Of a stretch of 43,947 bases of DNA, positions 8,743-16,794 are shown piece by piece. This DNA comes from an uncultured Geobacter sp. (GTDB taxonomy: Bacteria > Desulfobacterota > Desulfuromonadia > Geobacterales > DSM-12255). A model generated the notes under the pieces. The model saw only the letters and a list, made by a program, of their open reading frames with translations, did no database searches and was not told the origin of the DNA. Position numbers and translations under genes: made by a program. The stretch lies in the NCBI GenBank assembly GCA_937871715.1, contig CALMOE010000264.1:1-43947 (forward strand), read 5' to 3'. How positions within the stretch are numbered: the first letter of the stretch is position 1; every line of letters starts with the position of its first letter.

Positions 8743-9254
8743 CGGCGTGGCCTCCGCTTGGTGGGGGTGGGTGGTGCGAGCCCTTTAAGCCCGGCCGAGT
8801 TGGCATGGCAGATGGCCACCGCCAGGGCGTCGGAGGCGTCGGCCTGGGCGATCTCCGGCAGGCCGAGGAGGATCCTGACCATCTGCTGCACCTGCTCCTT
8901 GGCGGCCCTGCCGTGGCCGACAACGGCCTGCTTCACCTGCAGGGCGGTGTACTCGTGCACCGTGAGGCCGGCATTTACCCCGGCGACGATGGCTGCCCCC
9001 CTTGCCTGGCCGAGTTTCAGGGCGCTCTGCACGTTGTTGGCGAAGAAGATGTCCTCCACGGAGACCTCGTCCGGGGCGTAGCGGACGATGATGTCGCTGA
9101 TCCCGGCGTAGATCCGCTGCAGCCTGCCGGGAAAATCGGCCGCGCTGTCGGTGAATATTGCGCCGTTGTCCACGTGGAGGAGGCGGTTCCCCTCCTTGCG
9201 AATGACTCCGTAGCCGGTAATGCGCGAGCCGGGATCAATTCCAAGAATTATCAT
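8739..9254 (-). CDS. ruvC: Holliday junction resolvase RuvC
   Basis: A 171-residue RNase-H-fold endonuclease. The catalytic acidic residues sit in the usual places: D7 in [16 protein letters not shown], the glutamate in [12 protein letters not shown], and the C-terminal pair in [13 protein letters not shown]. It cuts junctions held by RuvAB. It overlaps ruvA by four bases and lies 37 bases downstream of yebC. The C-terminal tail is rich in proline and arginine. Confidence 0.97.
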   Translation of the reverse strand: MIILGIDPGSRITGYGVIRKEGNRLLHVDNGAIFTDSAADFPGRLQRIYAGISDIIVRYAPDEVSVEDIFFANNVQSALKLGQARGAAIVAGVNAGLTVHEYTALQVKQAVVGHGRAAKEQVQQMVRILLGLPEIAQADASDALAVAICHANSAGLKGLAPPTPTKRRPRR

Positions 9255-9291
9255 CGTCGGATATCTCCCGGGGGCGGGCAGCCGGCCGCTG

Positions 9292-10035
9292 CTACATCAG
9301 CTTTTCCATCTCCTCGGTGGAGATGTCGAAGTTGGCGTAGACATTCTGCACGTCGTCGTTGTCCTCAAGGCGGTCGACCATCTTCAGCATGCTCTCCGCC
9401 TGCTTCCCCTCCAGTTTTACCATGGTCTGGGGGATCATGGTAAGTTCGGCATTATCGTACTTGAAGCCGGCTGCATCCAGTGCATCGCGTACCTCGATGA
9501 AGGCCGAAGGCTCGGTGGTCACCTCGAACTGCTCCTCCTGGTCCGCCACGTCCTCGGCGCCGGCCTCGATGGCCGCCTCGAACAGCTTGTCGAAGTCGAC
9601 GGACTTGGGATAGACGATCAGCCCCTTCTTGTCGAACATCCAGGAGACGCAACCGGTCTCGCCCATGTTGCCGTTGCACTTGGTGAATGTGCTGCGTACC
9701 TCGGAGACCGTGCGGTTGCGGTTGTCGGTCATTACCTCCACCAGCACCGCTACCCCGCCCGGACCATACCCTTCGTAGGTGATCTCCTCGTAGGTGACCC
9801 CCTCCATCTCTCCCGTACCCTTCTTGATGGCCCGTTCGATGTTGTCCTTGGGCATGTTCTCGGCCTTGGCCTTGTCCACGGCCGTTCTAAGGCGTGGATT
9901 GCCATTCGGGTCTCCTCCGCCGAGCTTGGCGGCAACGGATATCTCCTTGATGAGCTTGGTGAAGATCTTCCCCCGCTTGGCGTCGGCGGCCCCCTTCTTG
10001 TGCTTGATGGTGCTCCATTTATTATGGCCTGACAT
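9292..10035 (-). CDS. yebC: YebC/TACO1-family protein
   Basis: A 247-residue protein with the invariant start [32 protein letters not shown] and the family motifs [50 protein letters not shown] and [13 protein letters not shown]. YebC was long called a transcriptional regulator. More recent work on the family (from memory) places it on the ribosome, helping translation of proline-rich stretches, like mitochondrial TACO1. It leads the ruvCAB-hda cluster, a common arrangement. A clear AGGAG site lies nine bases before the ATG. Confidence 0.95.
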   Translation of the reverse strand: MSGHNKWSTIKHKKGAADAKRGKIFTKLIKEISVAAKLGGGDPNGNPRLRTAVDKAKAENMPKDNIERAIKKGTGEMEGVTYEEITYEGYGPGGVAVLVEVMTDNRNRTVSEVRSTFTKCNGNMGETGCVSWMFDKKGLIVYPKSVDFDKLFEAAIEAGAEDVADQEEQFEVTTEPSAFIEVRDALDAAGFKYDNAELTMIPQTMVKLEGKQAESMLKMVDRLEDNDDVQNVYANFDISTEEMEKLM

Positions 10036-10123
10036 CTCTTTGTGCTCCTGTTTCTATATGGTCTTCGCTGCTGCGATAGCTCTGCCAGTCGAACCGAACC
10101 GTTCCCGGCCGGTAAAGTTTGCA

Positions 10124-10153
10124 ATAATATCACGCCAAAATCTTCCTTGTAAA
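10124..10153 (-). promoter_or_regulatory. Probable sigma-70 promoter of the yebC-ruvCAB-hda unit
   Basis: Read on the minus strand: TTTACA (10153-10148), an 18-base spacer and TATTAT (10129-10124), each one mismatch from consensus. A start near 10117 would leave a leader of about 80 bases before yebC. Confidence 0.55.
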
Positions 10154-10289
10154 GGGTGAATGCATCCATTGATGCAGCGGTTGGGCGTTGTCTCCGGCAT
10201 GAGTCAAACCCCTGTTTGCCTTCATTGAAAACCATGCGACAGCAAATATTGATTTTTTGAAAAATAGTTGTAACATTTGGAAAACACAG

Positions 10290-10357
10290 TACAATACAGT
10301 TTTGTATACATGTAAATAAACATTTATATTGACACTAATAAAACGACGTGCTAAAAA
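10290..10357 (+). promoter_or_regulatory. Possible promoter and operator of the IclR gene in an AT-rich gap
   Basis: The 390-base gap 10036-10425 holds the yebC promoter on its left and an AT-rich stretch (about 10230-10380) on its right. Within that are TTGACA (10329-10334) with TAAAAA 17 bases on (10352-10357), and upstream an inverted repeat TACAA-N7-TTGTA (10290-10306) next to GTATAC. The inverted repeat could be an operator for the regulator itself. The -10 match is poor. I see no RNA gene or coding sequence in the gap. Confidence 0.35.
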
Positions 10358-10425
10358 AAACGAAACAATGGGTGGGAGTTGATAAAACAGGCTTTCAAAT
10401 TAATTGAGTCGGGCGGATCGTACCT

Positions 10426-11196
10426 ATGTTCAGGAGCAAGAGCAGCTATTCCGTGCAGAGTGTTGAGAAGGCACTGGATATTCTCGAAATTCTTGCCGAC
10501 GAGTCGGGCGATACCACTCTTCCTTTTTTGGCGGAGAGACTCGGCATCAGCAGGAACAAGGCTTTCCGCCTCCTGGCAACCCTTGAGAGCAGGGGGCTGG
10601 TGCAGCGCGAGGAGCATAGCGGCGTCTACAGGGTCGGGCTGAACACCGTGGGTCTGGCCCAGAGGTTCATCAAGGGGGCCAATATCATCAAGCATGCCCA
10701 TCCGGTCATGGAGGAGCTTGCCAGGCGACACGAGGAGGCGGTCTATCTCACCGTGCTCCTCGGCGAGGAGGTGCTCTTTCTCGACATGGTGGACGGCTCC
10801 CAGGCGGTTAAGACGGTCCCTCTGGTGGGGAAGAAGTTCCCCTGTCTCTCCAACGCACCTGGGAAGCTGATCAAGGCTCTGGAATCCTCCGACCTCCTGG
10901 ACAAGTACTTCCGCAAGGGTAGGAGGAGGCTCCCCCCCGAGGAGATGCACCGCCTGGAGAGCGAGTTCGATCAGATCCGTCAGAAGAGGGTGGCTGTCGA
11001 TCACGACGGACTGGGGGAGGGGATCACTGATGTGGCTGTGGCCATCAAGGATTACGCCGGCAAGGTCGTCGGGGCAATTACCCTGCTCGGACCGGCCTTC
11101 CGGCTGTTTGCCGAGAGGATAGAGAACGAGATCGCCCCTTCGCTGCTCGAGGGGGCTGACATGCTTTCCATGAAATTCGGTTACGCGAAGTACTAA
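10426..11196 (+). CDS. IclR-family transcriptional regulator
   Basis: A 256-residue protein. Residues about 8-75 form the winged helix-turn-helix (YSVQSVEKALDILEIL, LPFLAERLGISRNKAFRLLATL, SRGLVQRE). The rest is the IclR effector-binding domain (VGLAQRF, DMVDGSQAVKTVPLVGKKFPCLSNAPGKLIKAL, DHDGLGEGITDVAVAIKD). IclR proteins bind small carbon acids and usually control neighbouring catabolic or transport genes. The DUF485 and symporter genes follow after 118 bases on the same strand, so control of solute uptake, perhaps acetate, is the natural guess. No ligand residues were assigned. Confidence 0.9.
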   Translation: MFRSKSSYSVQSVEKALDILEILADESGDTTLPFLAERLGISRNKAFRLLATLESRGLVQREEHSGVYRVGLNTVGLAQRFIKGANIIKHAHPVMEELARRHEEAVYLTVLLGEEVLFLDMVDGSQAVKTVPLVGKKFPCLSNAPGKLIKALESSDLLDKYFRKGRRRLPPEEMHRLESEFDQIRQKRVAVDHDGLGEGITDVAVAIKDYAGKVVGAITLLGPAFRLFAERIENEIAPSLLEGADMLSMKFGYAKY

Positions 11197-11314
11197 AAGT
11201 TGCGTTGGCTGGTTATACGTTCGCGAAAGGAGGTTGGCGGAGCAGGAAGTGCAACGGAGGGCGGGACGCCGCTCTCTCAGGCGTTTACATTTTCCAAGAA
11301 AGGAGTACCAAACC

Positions 11315-11623
11315 ATGGCAGAAAAGCAGTATGACTGGGCAGCGATTGCCAAGAACCCCAAGTTTATCGAACTGCATCACAAGAAGACAGTGTTCCTCTT
11401 CGGGTGGTGGATATTCTCCTCCATCTACTATTTCCTCCTCCCCATCGGCGCCGCTTACACTCCGGGGCTCTTCAAGATCAAGATCATCAGCAACATAAAC
11501 TTCGGCTATATCTTCGCCCTATCACAGTTCTTCGTCTCCTGGTGGCTGGCGATGTACTATGCGAAGGTGGCAAACCGTGATTTTGACCGACTGACCCGCG
11601 AACTCGTGGACGAGCTCAAGTAA
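11315..11623 (+). CDS. DUF485 small membrane protein
   Basis: A 102-residue protein starting MAEKQYDWAAIAKNPKFIELHHKK, the typical DUF485 opening, with two membrane helices (about 30-50 and 65-85). The ATG at 11315 is chosen because AAGGAG lies about ten bases before it; an upstream in-frame ATG at 11234 would add arginine-rich residues unlike the family. DUF485 proteins are encoded directly before acetate-type sodium symporters (yjcH-actP in E. coli) and are thought to assist them. The symporter gene begins 16 bases downstream, so the two are one transcription unit. Confidence 0.9.
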   Translation: MAEKQYDWAAIAKNPKFIELHHKKTVFLFGWWIFSSIYYFLLPIGAAYTPGLFKIKIISNINFGYIFALSQFFVSWWLAMYYAKVANRDFDRLTRELVDELK

Positions 11624-11638
11624 AGGAGGAGTGACCGA

Positions 11639-13651
11639 ATGAAAAAACTGTTCGTAGGACTGGCATTGGCCCTCTCGCTGGGCTCTATTGCTTTCGCTGA
11701 AGCACCCAAGGCCCCGGCCGCGGCTCCGGCAGCTCCGGCAGCAGCAGCTCCGGCAGCAACCGCCCCGGCGACCCAGGCTGCCCCGGCCGCCATGCAGGCC
11801 GTACCGGCTCCGGGAGCCCCCGCAGCCGCTGCCCCGGCAGCCAAGCCCGCTGACGACGGCAAGCTGAAGGCCAACCCGAAGGTAACGATCCCGATCTTCC
11901 TCATCATCATCGGCGCCACCATGGCGGTCGTCGTCTGGTCCGCCAAGAAGACCAAGTCCGCAGCCGACTTCTACACCGCCGGCGGCGGCATCACCGGCAC
12001 CCAGAACGGCTGGGCCATCGCCGGCGACTACATGTCCGCAGCCTCCTTCCTGGGTATTTCCGGCATGATCTCCCTCTACGGCTATGACGGCTTCATGTAC
12101 TCCGTCGGCTGGCTCGTTGCCTACATCACGGTTCTCCTCATCGTTGCCGAGCCGTGCCGCAACGCCGGCAAGTACACCCTGGGGGACATCCTGGCCTTCC
12201 GCACCGAGCCCAAGCCGGTGCGCGCCGTTGCCGCCCTCTCAGTCGTTGCCGTCTCCACCTTCTACCTAACCGCCCAGATGGTCGGTGCCGGCAAGCTGAT
12301 GCAGCTCCTCCTCGGCATAGACTACAAGGTGGCAGTCATCGGCGTCGGCATCCTCATGGTCGGCTACGTCGTCTTCGGCGGCATGACCGCCACCACCTGG
12401 GTCCAGATCATCAAGGCGGGCCTCCTCATGTCCGGCGCCGGCCTCCTCTCCCTGCTGGTCATGATGAAGGCCAACATGAACCCGATCCAGTTCTTCAACG
12501 ACATCGCTGCCAATCCGAAGATCATCGATCACGTCAAGCTCCTCCCGGTCTACATGAAGGAGGTCGAGGCGGGCAAGGCGACTGCCGAAGCCGGCCAGCG
12601 CTTCCTCGAGCCCGGCCTTTTCCTCACCAACCCGCTTGACCAGATCTCCCTCGGCATGGCCCTGGTGCTCGGCACCGCCGGCATGCCCCACATCCTGATG
12701 CGCTTCTTCACCGTGCCGACCGCCCAGGCAGCCCGCAAGTCGGTCATCGTGGCCATGTTCATCATCGGCTCCTTCTACATCCTCACCACCCTCCTCGGCT
12801 TCGGTGCAGCCATCCACCTCAGCCCGCAGGGGATCCAGAAGGTTGACAAGGGTGGCAACATGGCGGCAATGATGCTCGCCAAGGCCCTCGGCGGCGACAT
12901 CTCTCCGTTCCTCGGCGACCTGCTCCTCGCCTTCCTCTGCGCCGTCGCCTTCGCCACCATCCTGGCGGTCGTCTCCGGCCTGGTTCTGGCAGCCTCCGCG
13001 GCCATTGCCCACGACATCTACGTCAATGTAATCAAAGATGGCCATGCCGACCAGCATGAGCAGGTATTCGCCGCCCGTACCACCTCCTTCGTGGTTGGTG
13101 CAGCAGGCATCATCATCGGCATCGCCGCCGAGAAGCAGAACGTCGCCCACCTTGTGGCCCTGGCGTTCGCCGTAGCTTCCTCCGGCAACCTGCCGGTCGT
13201 CGTCCTCTCCCTCTTCTGGAGGAAGTTCAACACCGCCGGCGTCATCTGCGGCCTGGTGGTCGGTACCATTGTCTCCATCGGCCTGGTGATGATCTCCCCG
13301 AACATGACCTACCCGAACAAGGTAGCCGACGACGCCAAGAAGGCCTACACCAAGCTGGAGAAGGAGATTGCCGAAGGCAAGGTGAAGCCAGAGGCCATGG
13401 AGAAGACCATGAAGACCATCGAGACCAAGAAGGCCGAAGAGGCCAAGAACCGTGGCGGCAAGTCCATCATGGGTCTCGACAAGCCGCTCTTCACCCTGAA
13501 GAACCCTGGCATCATCTCCATCCCGGTCGGCTTCCTCGCCGCCATCCTCGGCGCCCTGGCTTTCCCGAGCAGGCGCTCGGAGGAGATGTTCGACGAGATC
13601 TACGTCCGCCAGAACACCGGCATCGGCATGGCCAAGGCCATCGACCACTAG
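11639..13651 (+). CDS. Sodium:solute symporter family protein, ActP (acetate)-like
   Basis: A 670-residue SSS-family transporter. A signal peptide (MKKLFVGLALALSLGSIAFA) is followed by an alanine/proline-rich stretch (about residues 21-75), then 13 or so membrane helices with family motifs (DFYTAGGGITGTQNGWAIAGDYMSAA is the most telling region; also AVVSGLVLAASAAIAHDIY and SSGNLPVVVLSLFWRKF). E. coli ActP is about 549 residues and also keeps a cleavable signal. The extra length is the Ala/Pro stretch and a charged segment at about 564-610 (lysine/glutamate rich) between two late helices. With DUF485 upstream, uptake of acetate or a related monocarboxylate is likely. GGAGG precedes the ATG and a strong terminator follows. 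Confidence 0.88.
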   Translation: MKKLFVGLALALSLGSIAFAEAPKAPAAAPAAPAAAAPAATAPATQAAPAAMQAVPAPGAPAAAAPAAKPADDGKLKANPKVTIPIFLIIIGATMAVVVWSAKKTKSAADFYTAGGGITGTQNGWAIAGDYMSAASFLGISGMISLYGYDGFMYSVGWLVAYITVLLIVAEPCRNAGKYTLGDILAFRTEPKPVRAVAALSVVAVSTFYLTAQMVGAGKLMQLLLGIDYKVAVIGVGILMVGYVVFGGMTATTWVQIIKAGLLMSGAGLLSLLVMMKANMNPIQFFNDIAANPKIIDHVKLLPVYMKEVEAGKATAEAGQRFLEPGLFLTNPLDQISLGMALVLGTAGMPHILMRFFTVPTAQAARKSVIVAMFIIGSFYILTTLLGFGAAIHLSPQGIQKVDKGGNMAAMMLAKALGGDISPFLGDLLLAFLCAVAFATILAVVSGLVLAASAAIAHDIYVNVIKDGHADQHEQVFAARTTSFVVGAAGIIIGIAAEKQNVAHLVALAFAVASSGNLPVVVLSLFWRKFNTAGVICGLVVGTIVSIGLVMISPNMTYPNKVADDAKKAYTKLEKEIAEGKVKPEAMEKTMKTIETKKAEEAKNRGGKSIMGLDKPLFTLKNPGIISIPVGFLAAILGALAFPSRRSEEMFDEIYVRQNTGIGMAKAIDH

Positions 13652-13674
13652 GAACTGCGCTGCTCTGCTAATGT

Positions 13675-13704
13675 GGGGGAAGGGAAACCTTCCCCCTTTT
13701 TTTT
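13675..13704 (+). terminator. Rho-independent terminator after the symporter gene
   Basis: GGGGGAAGG (13675-13683), loop GAAA, CCTTCCCCC (13688-13696), then eight T residues (13697-13704). Textbook form. Confidence 0.95.
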
Positions 13705-13713
13705 GCGCATTTC

Positions 13714-13742
13714 TTATTAAATGCCTGATTTTATGCTATAGT
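13714..13742 (+). promoter_or_regulatory. Possible extended -10 promoter of the DUF294 gene
   Basis: TGC directly before TATAGT (13737-13742) forms an extended -10; the -35 candidate TTATTA (13714-13719) is weak but 17 bases away. The same TGCTATAGT occurs at the right edge of the window (43934-43942). Confidence 0.4.
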
Positions 13743-13797
13743 CATCTAGCTTTTGCAGCCACGATTCATCGCAGTCAGGGCGGTTAGAGGAAGTTGA

Positions 13798-15027
13798 ATG
13801 CCAACTCGACAGGTTCCGGAAAAGTTATCCGAAGAGGAGTTCATCGCCAGGCTGATGGGTGAGATCCGGGAGTATCTCCCGCTGCTGAGCGGCGCCGAGA
13901 TCAACCGGCTTCTTGCCGGGGTGAGGAGTTCCCTGGAAAGGACCATATCTCTCTTCGAAGAGATGAATCTGGCCGAGGCTGCCCTACTTTCCAGGATAGC
14001 TGCCGCAGATACCTGCGGGGAGCTGGGGGGGATCCACGCCGAGCTTAACCGTATCGAAATGGAGCGGTTCCTTAGTGCCGAATCGGTGCCGGCGCTGCAT
14101 GCGAACTGCACCGAATACCGGGATATCCTTGCCGGCAGGGCTCTCGAGCTCACCATGGGGGAGATGGAGGCCAGTTCCGGGAGGGGGCCGGGTGTCCCCT
14201 ATGCCCTGATCAGCATGGGGAGCGACGGCCGGGAGGAGCAGACCCTGATCACGGACCAGGACTATCTTCTCGTTTACGCCGACGGCGGCGGGGATACTGT
14301 TGACGAGTGGTTCAGGGAGTTTTCCGACCTGCTGGTGGAGAGGATGGAGGAGGTTGGGTTCGCGAAGTGCACCGGCGACATCATGCCGAGCAACCCCACT
14401 TGGCGTGGCTCCATCAGTCAGTGGCGCAGGAAGCTTCTGGCGATCGTCCGCTATGAATATGCGGATTACGCCAAAAACCTGATGGATCTGATAGTCCTGT
14501 CAGACGCCCGCTATGTGGCGGGGGACGAGGCCCTGGCCAACGAGCTGGTCGCCATGATCCGCGGCCTGGAGCAGGATTACTTCCAGGTGCTCTGGGGGAT
14601 GGCCAAGGCCGCAACTGAGATGCGCCTGGCCCTGGGTTTCCTGAAAAGAATCTGGACCGAGGGGTCGGGGGAGCACAAGGGTGAGTTCAATCTCAAACTG
14701 CTTGCCTGGGCGCCGCTGGTGATGAACGTACGCATTCTGGCAATAAACCAGGGGATCCCCGCCACCTCGACCCTGCGGCGCATCGAGCTGCTGCAGCGGG
14801 AGGGGAGCTTCTCCAGGTCAATGGCCGCAGGGCTAAGCGACGCCTACCTGGTGCTCACCAAGCACAGGATACTGCAGCAGGTCAGGGTGGTGAAGGGGAT
14901 CCAGAAGAGCTCTTACTACCTTAACCCCTACCAGCTCCCGGGGGAGGAGAGGGAGCGGATCCGTCAGGCCCTGCTGCGGGTCGAGGAGCTGCAGAAGGTT
15001 ATTCACACCAATTTCTCCATCATGTAG
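13798..15027 (+). CDS. DUF294 putative nucleotidyltransferase-like protein
   Basis: A 409-residue soluble protein. The central motif GSDGREEQTLITDQDYLLVY (residues 141-160) is the DUF294 form of the nucleotidyltransferase active site, with the glycine-serine and the D153/D155 pair. The C-terminal half (KLLAWAPLVMNVRILAINQGI) matches the DUF294 C-terminal region. The family, often with cNMP-binding and CBS domains attached, is repeatedly encoded beside acetate-type symporters and is thought to regulate them. Here those sensor domains are missing and about 120 helical residues take their place. The gene stands behind the symporter's terminator with its own possible promoter. Its end overlaps the convergent galU gene by eight bases. 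The substrate is unknown. Confidence 0.75.
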   Translation: MPTRQVPEKLSEEEFIARLMGEIREYLPLLSGAEINRLLAGVRSSLERTISLFEEMNLAEAALLSRIAAADTCGELGGIHAELNRIEMERFLSAESVPALHANCTEYRDILAGRALELTMGEMEASSGRGPGVPYALISMGSDGREEQTLITDQDYLLVYADGGGDTVDEWFREFSDLLVERMEEVGFAKCTGDIMPSNPTWRGSISQWRRKLLAIVRYEYADYAKNLMDLIVLSDARYVAGDEALANELVAMIRGLEQDYFQVLWGMAKAATEMRLALGFLKRIWTEGSGEHKGEFNLKLLAWAPLVMNVRILAINQGIPATSTLRRIELLQREGSFSRSMAAGLSDAYLVLTKHRILQQVRVVKGIQKSSYYLNPYQLPGEERERIRQALLRVEELQKVIHTNFSIM

Positions 15028-15889
15028 CAGCCAATCTTTGGCGCAGGTAGTCGGCGAACTCGCCGTTGAACTCCGGTCTTTTCAGCGCCATGTCCACCGT
15101 TGCCTTGAGGAAGCCGAGCTTGTCTCCGCAGTCGTGGCGCTGTCCAGTGAATCTGCAGCCGTAGATGGCCTGCTCCCTGGAAAGCTTGAGGATGGCGTCG
15201 GTCAGCTGTATCTCCCCCCCCTTGCCCGGCTCCTGCTTGGCGAGTATGGGGAAGATTTCCGGGGTGAGGATGTAGCGGCCGATGATCGCCAGGTCGGATG
15301 GGGCGTCCTCCTGTTTTGGTTTCTCCACCAGGTCGGTGACTTCGTATACCTGGTCGGAGATGTGATTGGCGGCGACGCAGCCGTAGGATGAGATGTTTTC
15401 CCTTGATACCTGCTCCAGGGCGAGAACGCTCCCCCGGTACTTTCTGTAAACTTCAAGCAGTTGGCCGAGACAGGGGCGCTCGGAGTCGATGATGTCGTCC
15501 CCGAGGAGGACGGCAAAAGGCTCGTTGCCGATGAAATCCTTGGCGCAGAGTATGGCGTGGCCGAGCCCCAAAGCCTGCTTCTGGCGGACGTAGAAGATGT
15601 CCACCATTTCGGCTATTTCCCTCACCTGGGACAGCTCCGCATCCTTCCCCTTGTCGTAGAGCAGCGCCTCAAGTTCAAAGGCGATGTCGAAGTGATCCTC
15701 CAGAGCCCTTTTACCCCGGCCGGTGACGAAGAGGATCTGCTCTATGCCGGCTGCCACGGCTTCCTCCACCACGTACTGCACCAGCGGTTTGTCTATCAGG
15801 GGGAGCATCTCCTTTGGGGATGCCTTGGTGGCGGGGAGAAATCTCGTGCCGAGCCCTGCTACTGGGAAGACCGCTTTCTTTACCTGCAT
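15020..15889 (-). CDS. galU: UTP-glucose-1-phosphate uridylyltransferase
   Basis: A 289-residue nucleotidyltransferase that makes UDP-glucose for cell-envelope polysaccharides. Motifs: KKAVFPVAGLGTRFLPATKASPKEML at the N terminus (nucleotide loop), PLVQYVVEEAVAAGI, ALGLGHAILCAKDFIGNEPFAVLLGDDII, and GEIQLTDAI. It overlaps the end of metF by ten bases, so it is probably read from the metVF transcript. Its 3' end overlaps the convergent DUF294 gene by eight bases with no terminator visible between them. Confidence 0.95.
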   Translation of the reverse strand: MQVKKAVFPVAGLGTRFLPATKASPKEMLPLIDKPLVQYVVEEAVAAGIEQILFVTGRGKRALEDHFDIAFELEALLYDKGKDAELSQVREIAEMVDIFYVRQKQALGLGHAILCAKDFIGNEPFAVLLGDDIIDSERPCLGQLLEVYRKYRGSVLALEQVSRENISSYGCVAANHISDQVYEVTDLVEKPKQEDAPSDLAIIGRYILTPEIFPILAKQEPGKGGEIQLTDAILKLSREQAIYGCRFTGQRHDCGDKLGFLKATVDMALKRPEFNGEFADYLRQRLAAT

Positions 15890-16794
15890 GGGATGCTCTC
15901 CTTGTCGTCACTCGTGTTTGACAGCGCCGCAACTATCGCCCCTACACCTTCATCCACCCCCATGGGCATGACGTGGATGCCGTGGCAGAAGGGTTGAACC
16001 TCCCTTGCCAGGCGGCAGGCGAGCTCTATTCCGGTCCTCCGCGGGTCCGAGGCGCTCTCAAGCTCGGCGATTATCTCCTCCGGGATGCGCAGGCCGGGGA
16101 TGTTGGCATTTATGAACCTGGCCATGCCTGCTGACTTGAGGATGAGGATGCCGGCGATGGTTTTCACCCCTTGCGGCGCCATAACCTCCTGAAACCTCCG
16201 GTATGCGGCGGGGTTGAAAATTGCCTGGGTCTGGAAAAATCGCGCTCCAGCATGGATCTTCTTGCGCAGCTTGAAGAGGGTCAGTTCGAATGGCTCCGCC
16301 TCTGGGGCGGCTGCTGCGCCGATGAATAGGGAGGGGGGACCTTGTAGCTTTCTGCCGGCCAGGTCTTCTCCATGGCAGAGACGCGAGGCCGCATCGATGA
16401 GCTGCACCGCGTCCAGGTCGAAGACCCCCTTTGCCTCCTTGTGATCGCCGCAGGAGAGGTGATCTCCCGTGAGGAGGAGTACGTTTTTGATGCCGAGGGC
16501 CGCTGCCCCCAGAAGGTCGCTCTGCAGGGCCAGGCGGTTTCTGTCCCTGCAAGTCAGCTGGAAGATAGGCTCGATCCCATCCCGCTGCAGGAGGGAGGCT
16601 GCGGCAAGCGGGGAGATGCGCATGTGTGCCCCCTGGTTGTCGGTAACGTTGACCGCATCCACGAGAGGGGCGAGCTCTTTTGCGGAAGCAATGAATGCGG
16701 AGCAGTCGCTCCCTTTGGGGGGACAGACTTCGGCAGTGATGACGAACTTTCCACTTTCCAGTTTTTGCTGCAGGCGGGATATCTCTAGAGTCAT
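15880..16794 (-). CDS. metF: 5,10-methylenetetrahydrofolate reductase
   Basis: A 304-residue TIM-barrel flavoprotein of the MTHFR family. Recognisable blocks are FVITAEVCPPKGSD at the start, VDAVNVTDNQGAHMRISPLAAASLLQ, QLTCRDRNRLALQSDLLGAAALGIKNVLLLTGD, FFQTQAIFNPAAYRRF and GILILKSAGMARFINANIPGLRIPEEI. It reduces methylene- to methyl-tetrahydrofolate, supplying methyl groups for methionine. The start overlaps the metV stop by four bases (ATGA), and the two gene products are expected to form the MetVF complex known from acetogens and related anaerobes, where electrons may come from ferredoxin rather than directly from NAD(P)H (inference here). Confidence 0.93.
   Translation of the reverse strand: MTLEISRLQQKLESGKFVITAEVCPPKGSDCSAFIASAKELAPLVDAVNVTDNQGAHMRISPLAAASLLQRDGIEPIFQLTCRDRNRLALQSDLLGAAALGIKNVLLLTGDHLSCGDHKEAKGVFDLDAVQLIDAASRLCHGEDLAGRKLQGPPSLFIGAAAAPEAEPFELTLFKLRKKIHAGARFFQTQAIFNPAAYRRFQEVMAPQGVKTIAGILILKSAGMARFINANIPGLRIPEEIIAELESASDPRRTGIELACRLAREVQPFCHGIHVMPMGVDEGVGAIVAALSNTSDDKESIPCR

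Noticed and set aside
11234-11314. Upstream start for the DUF485 gene
   Set aside because: It would add an arginine-rich segment not found in the family; the ATG at 11315 has a good Shine-Dalgarno.
12266-13648. 460-codon minus-strand open frame opposite the symporter
   Set aside because: Its composition is the reverse-complement image of a hydrophobic membrane protein; no motif or start signal.
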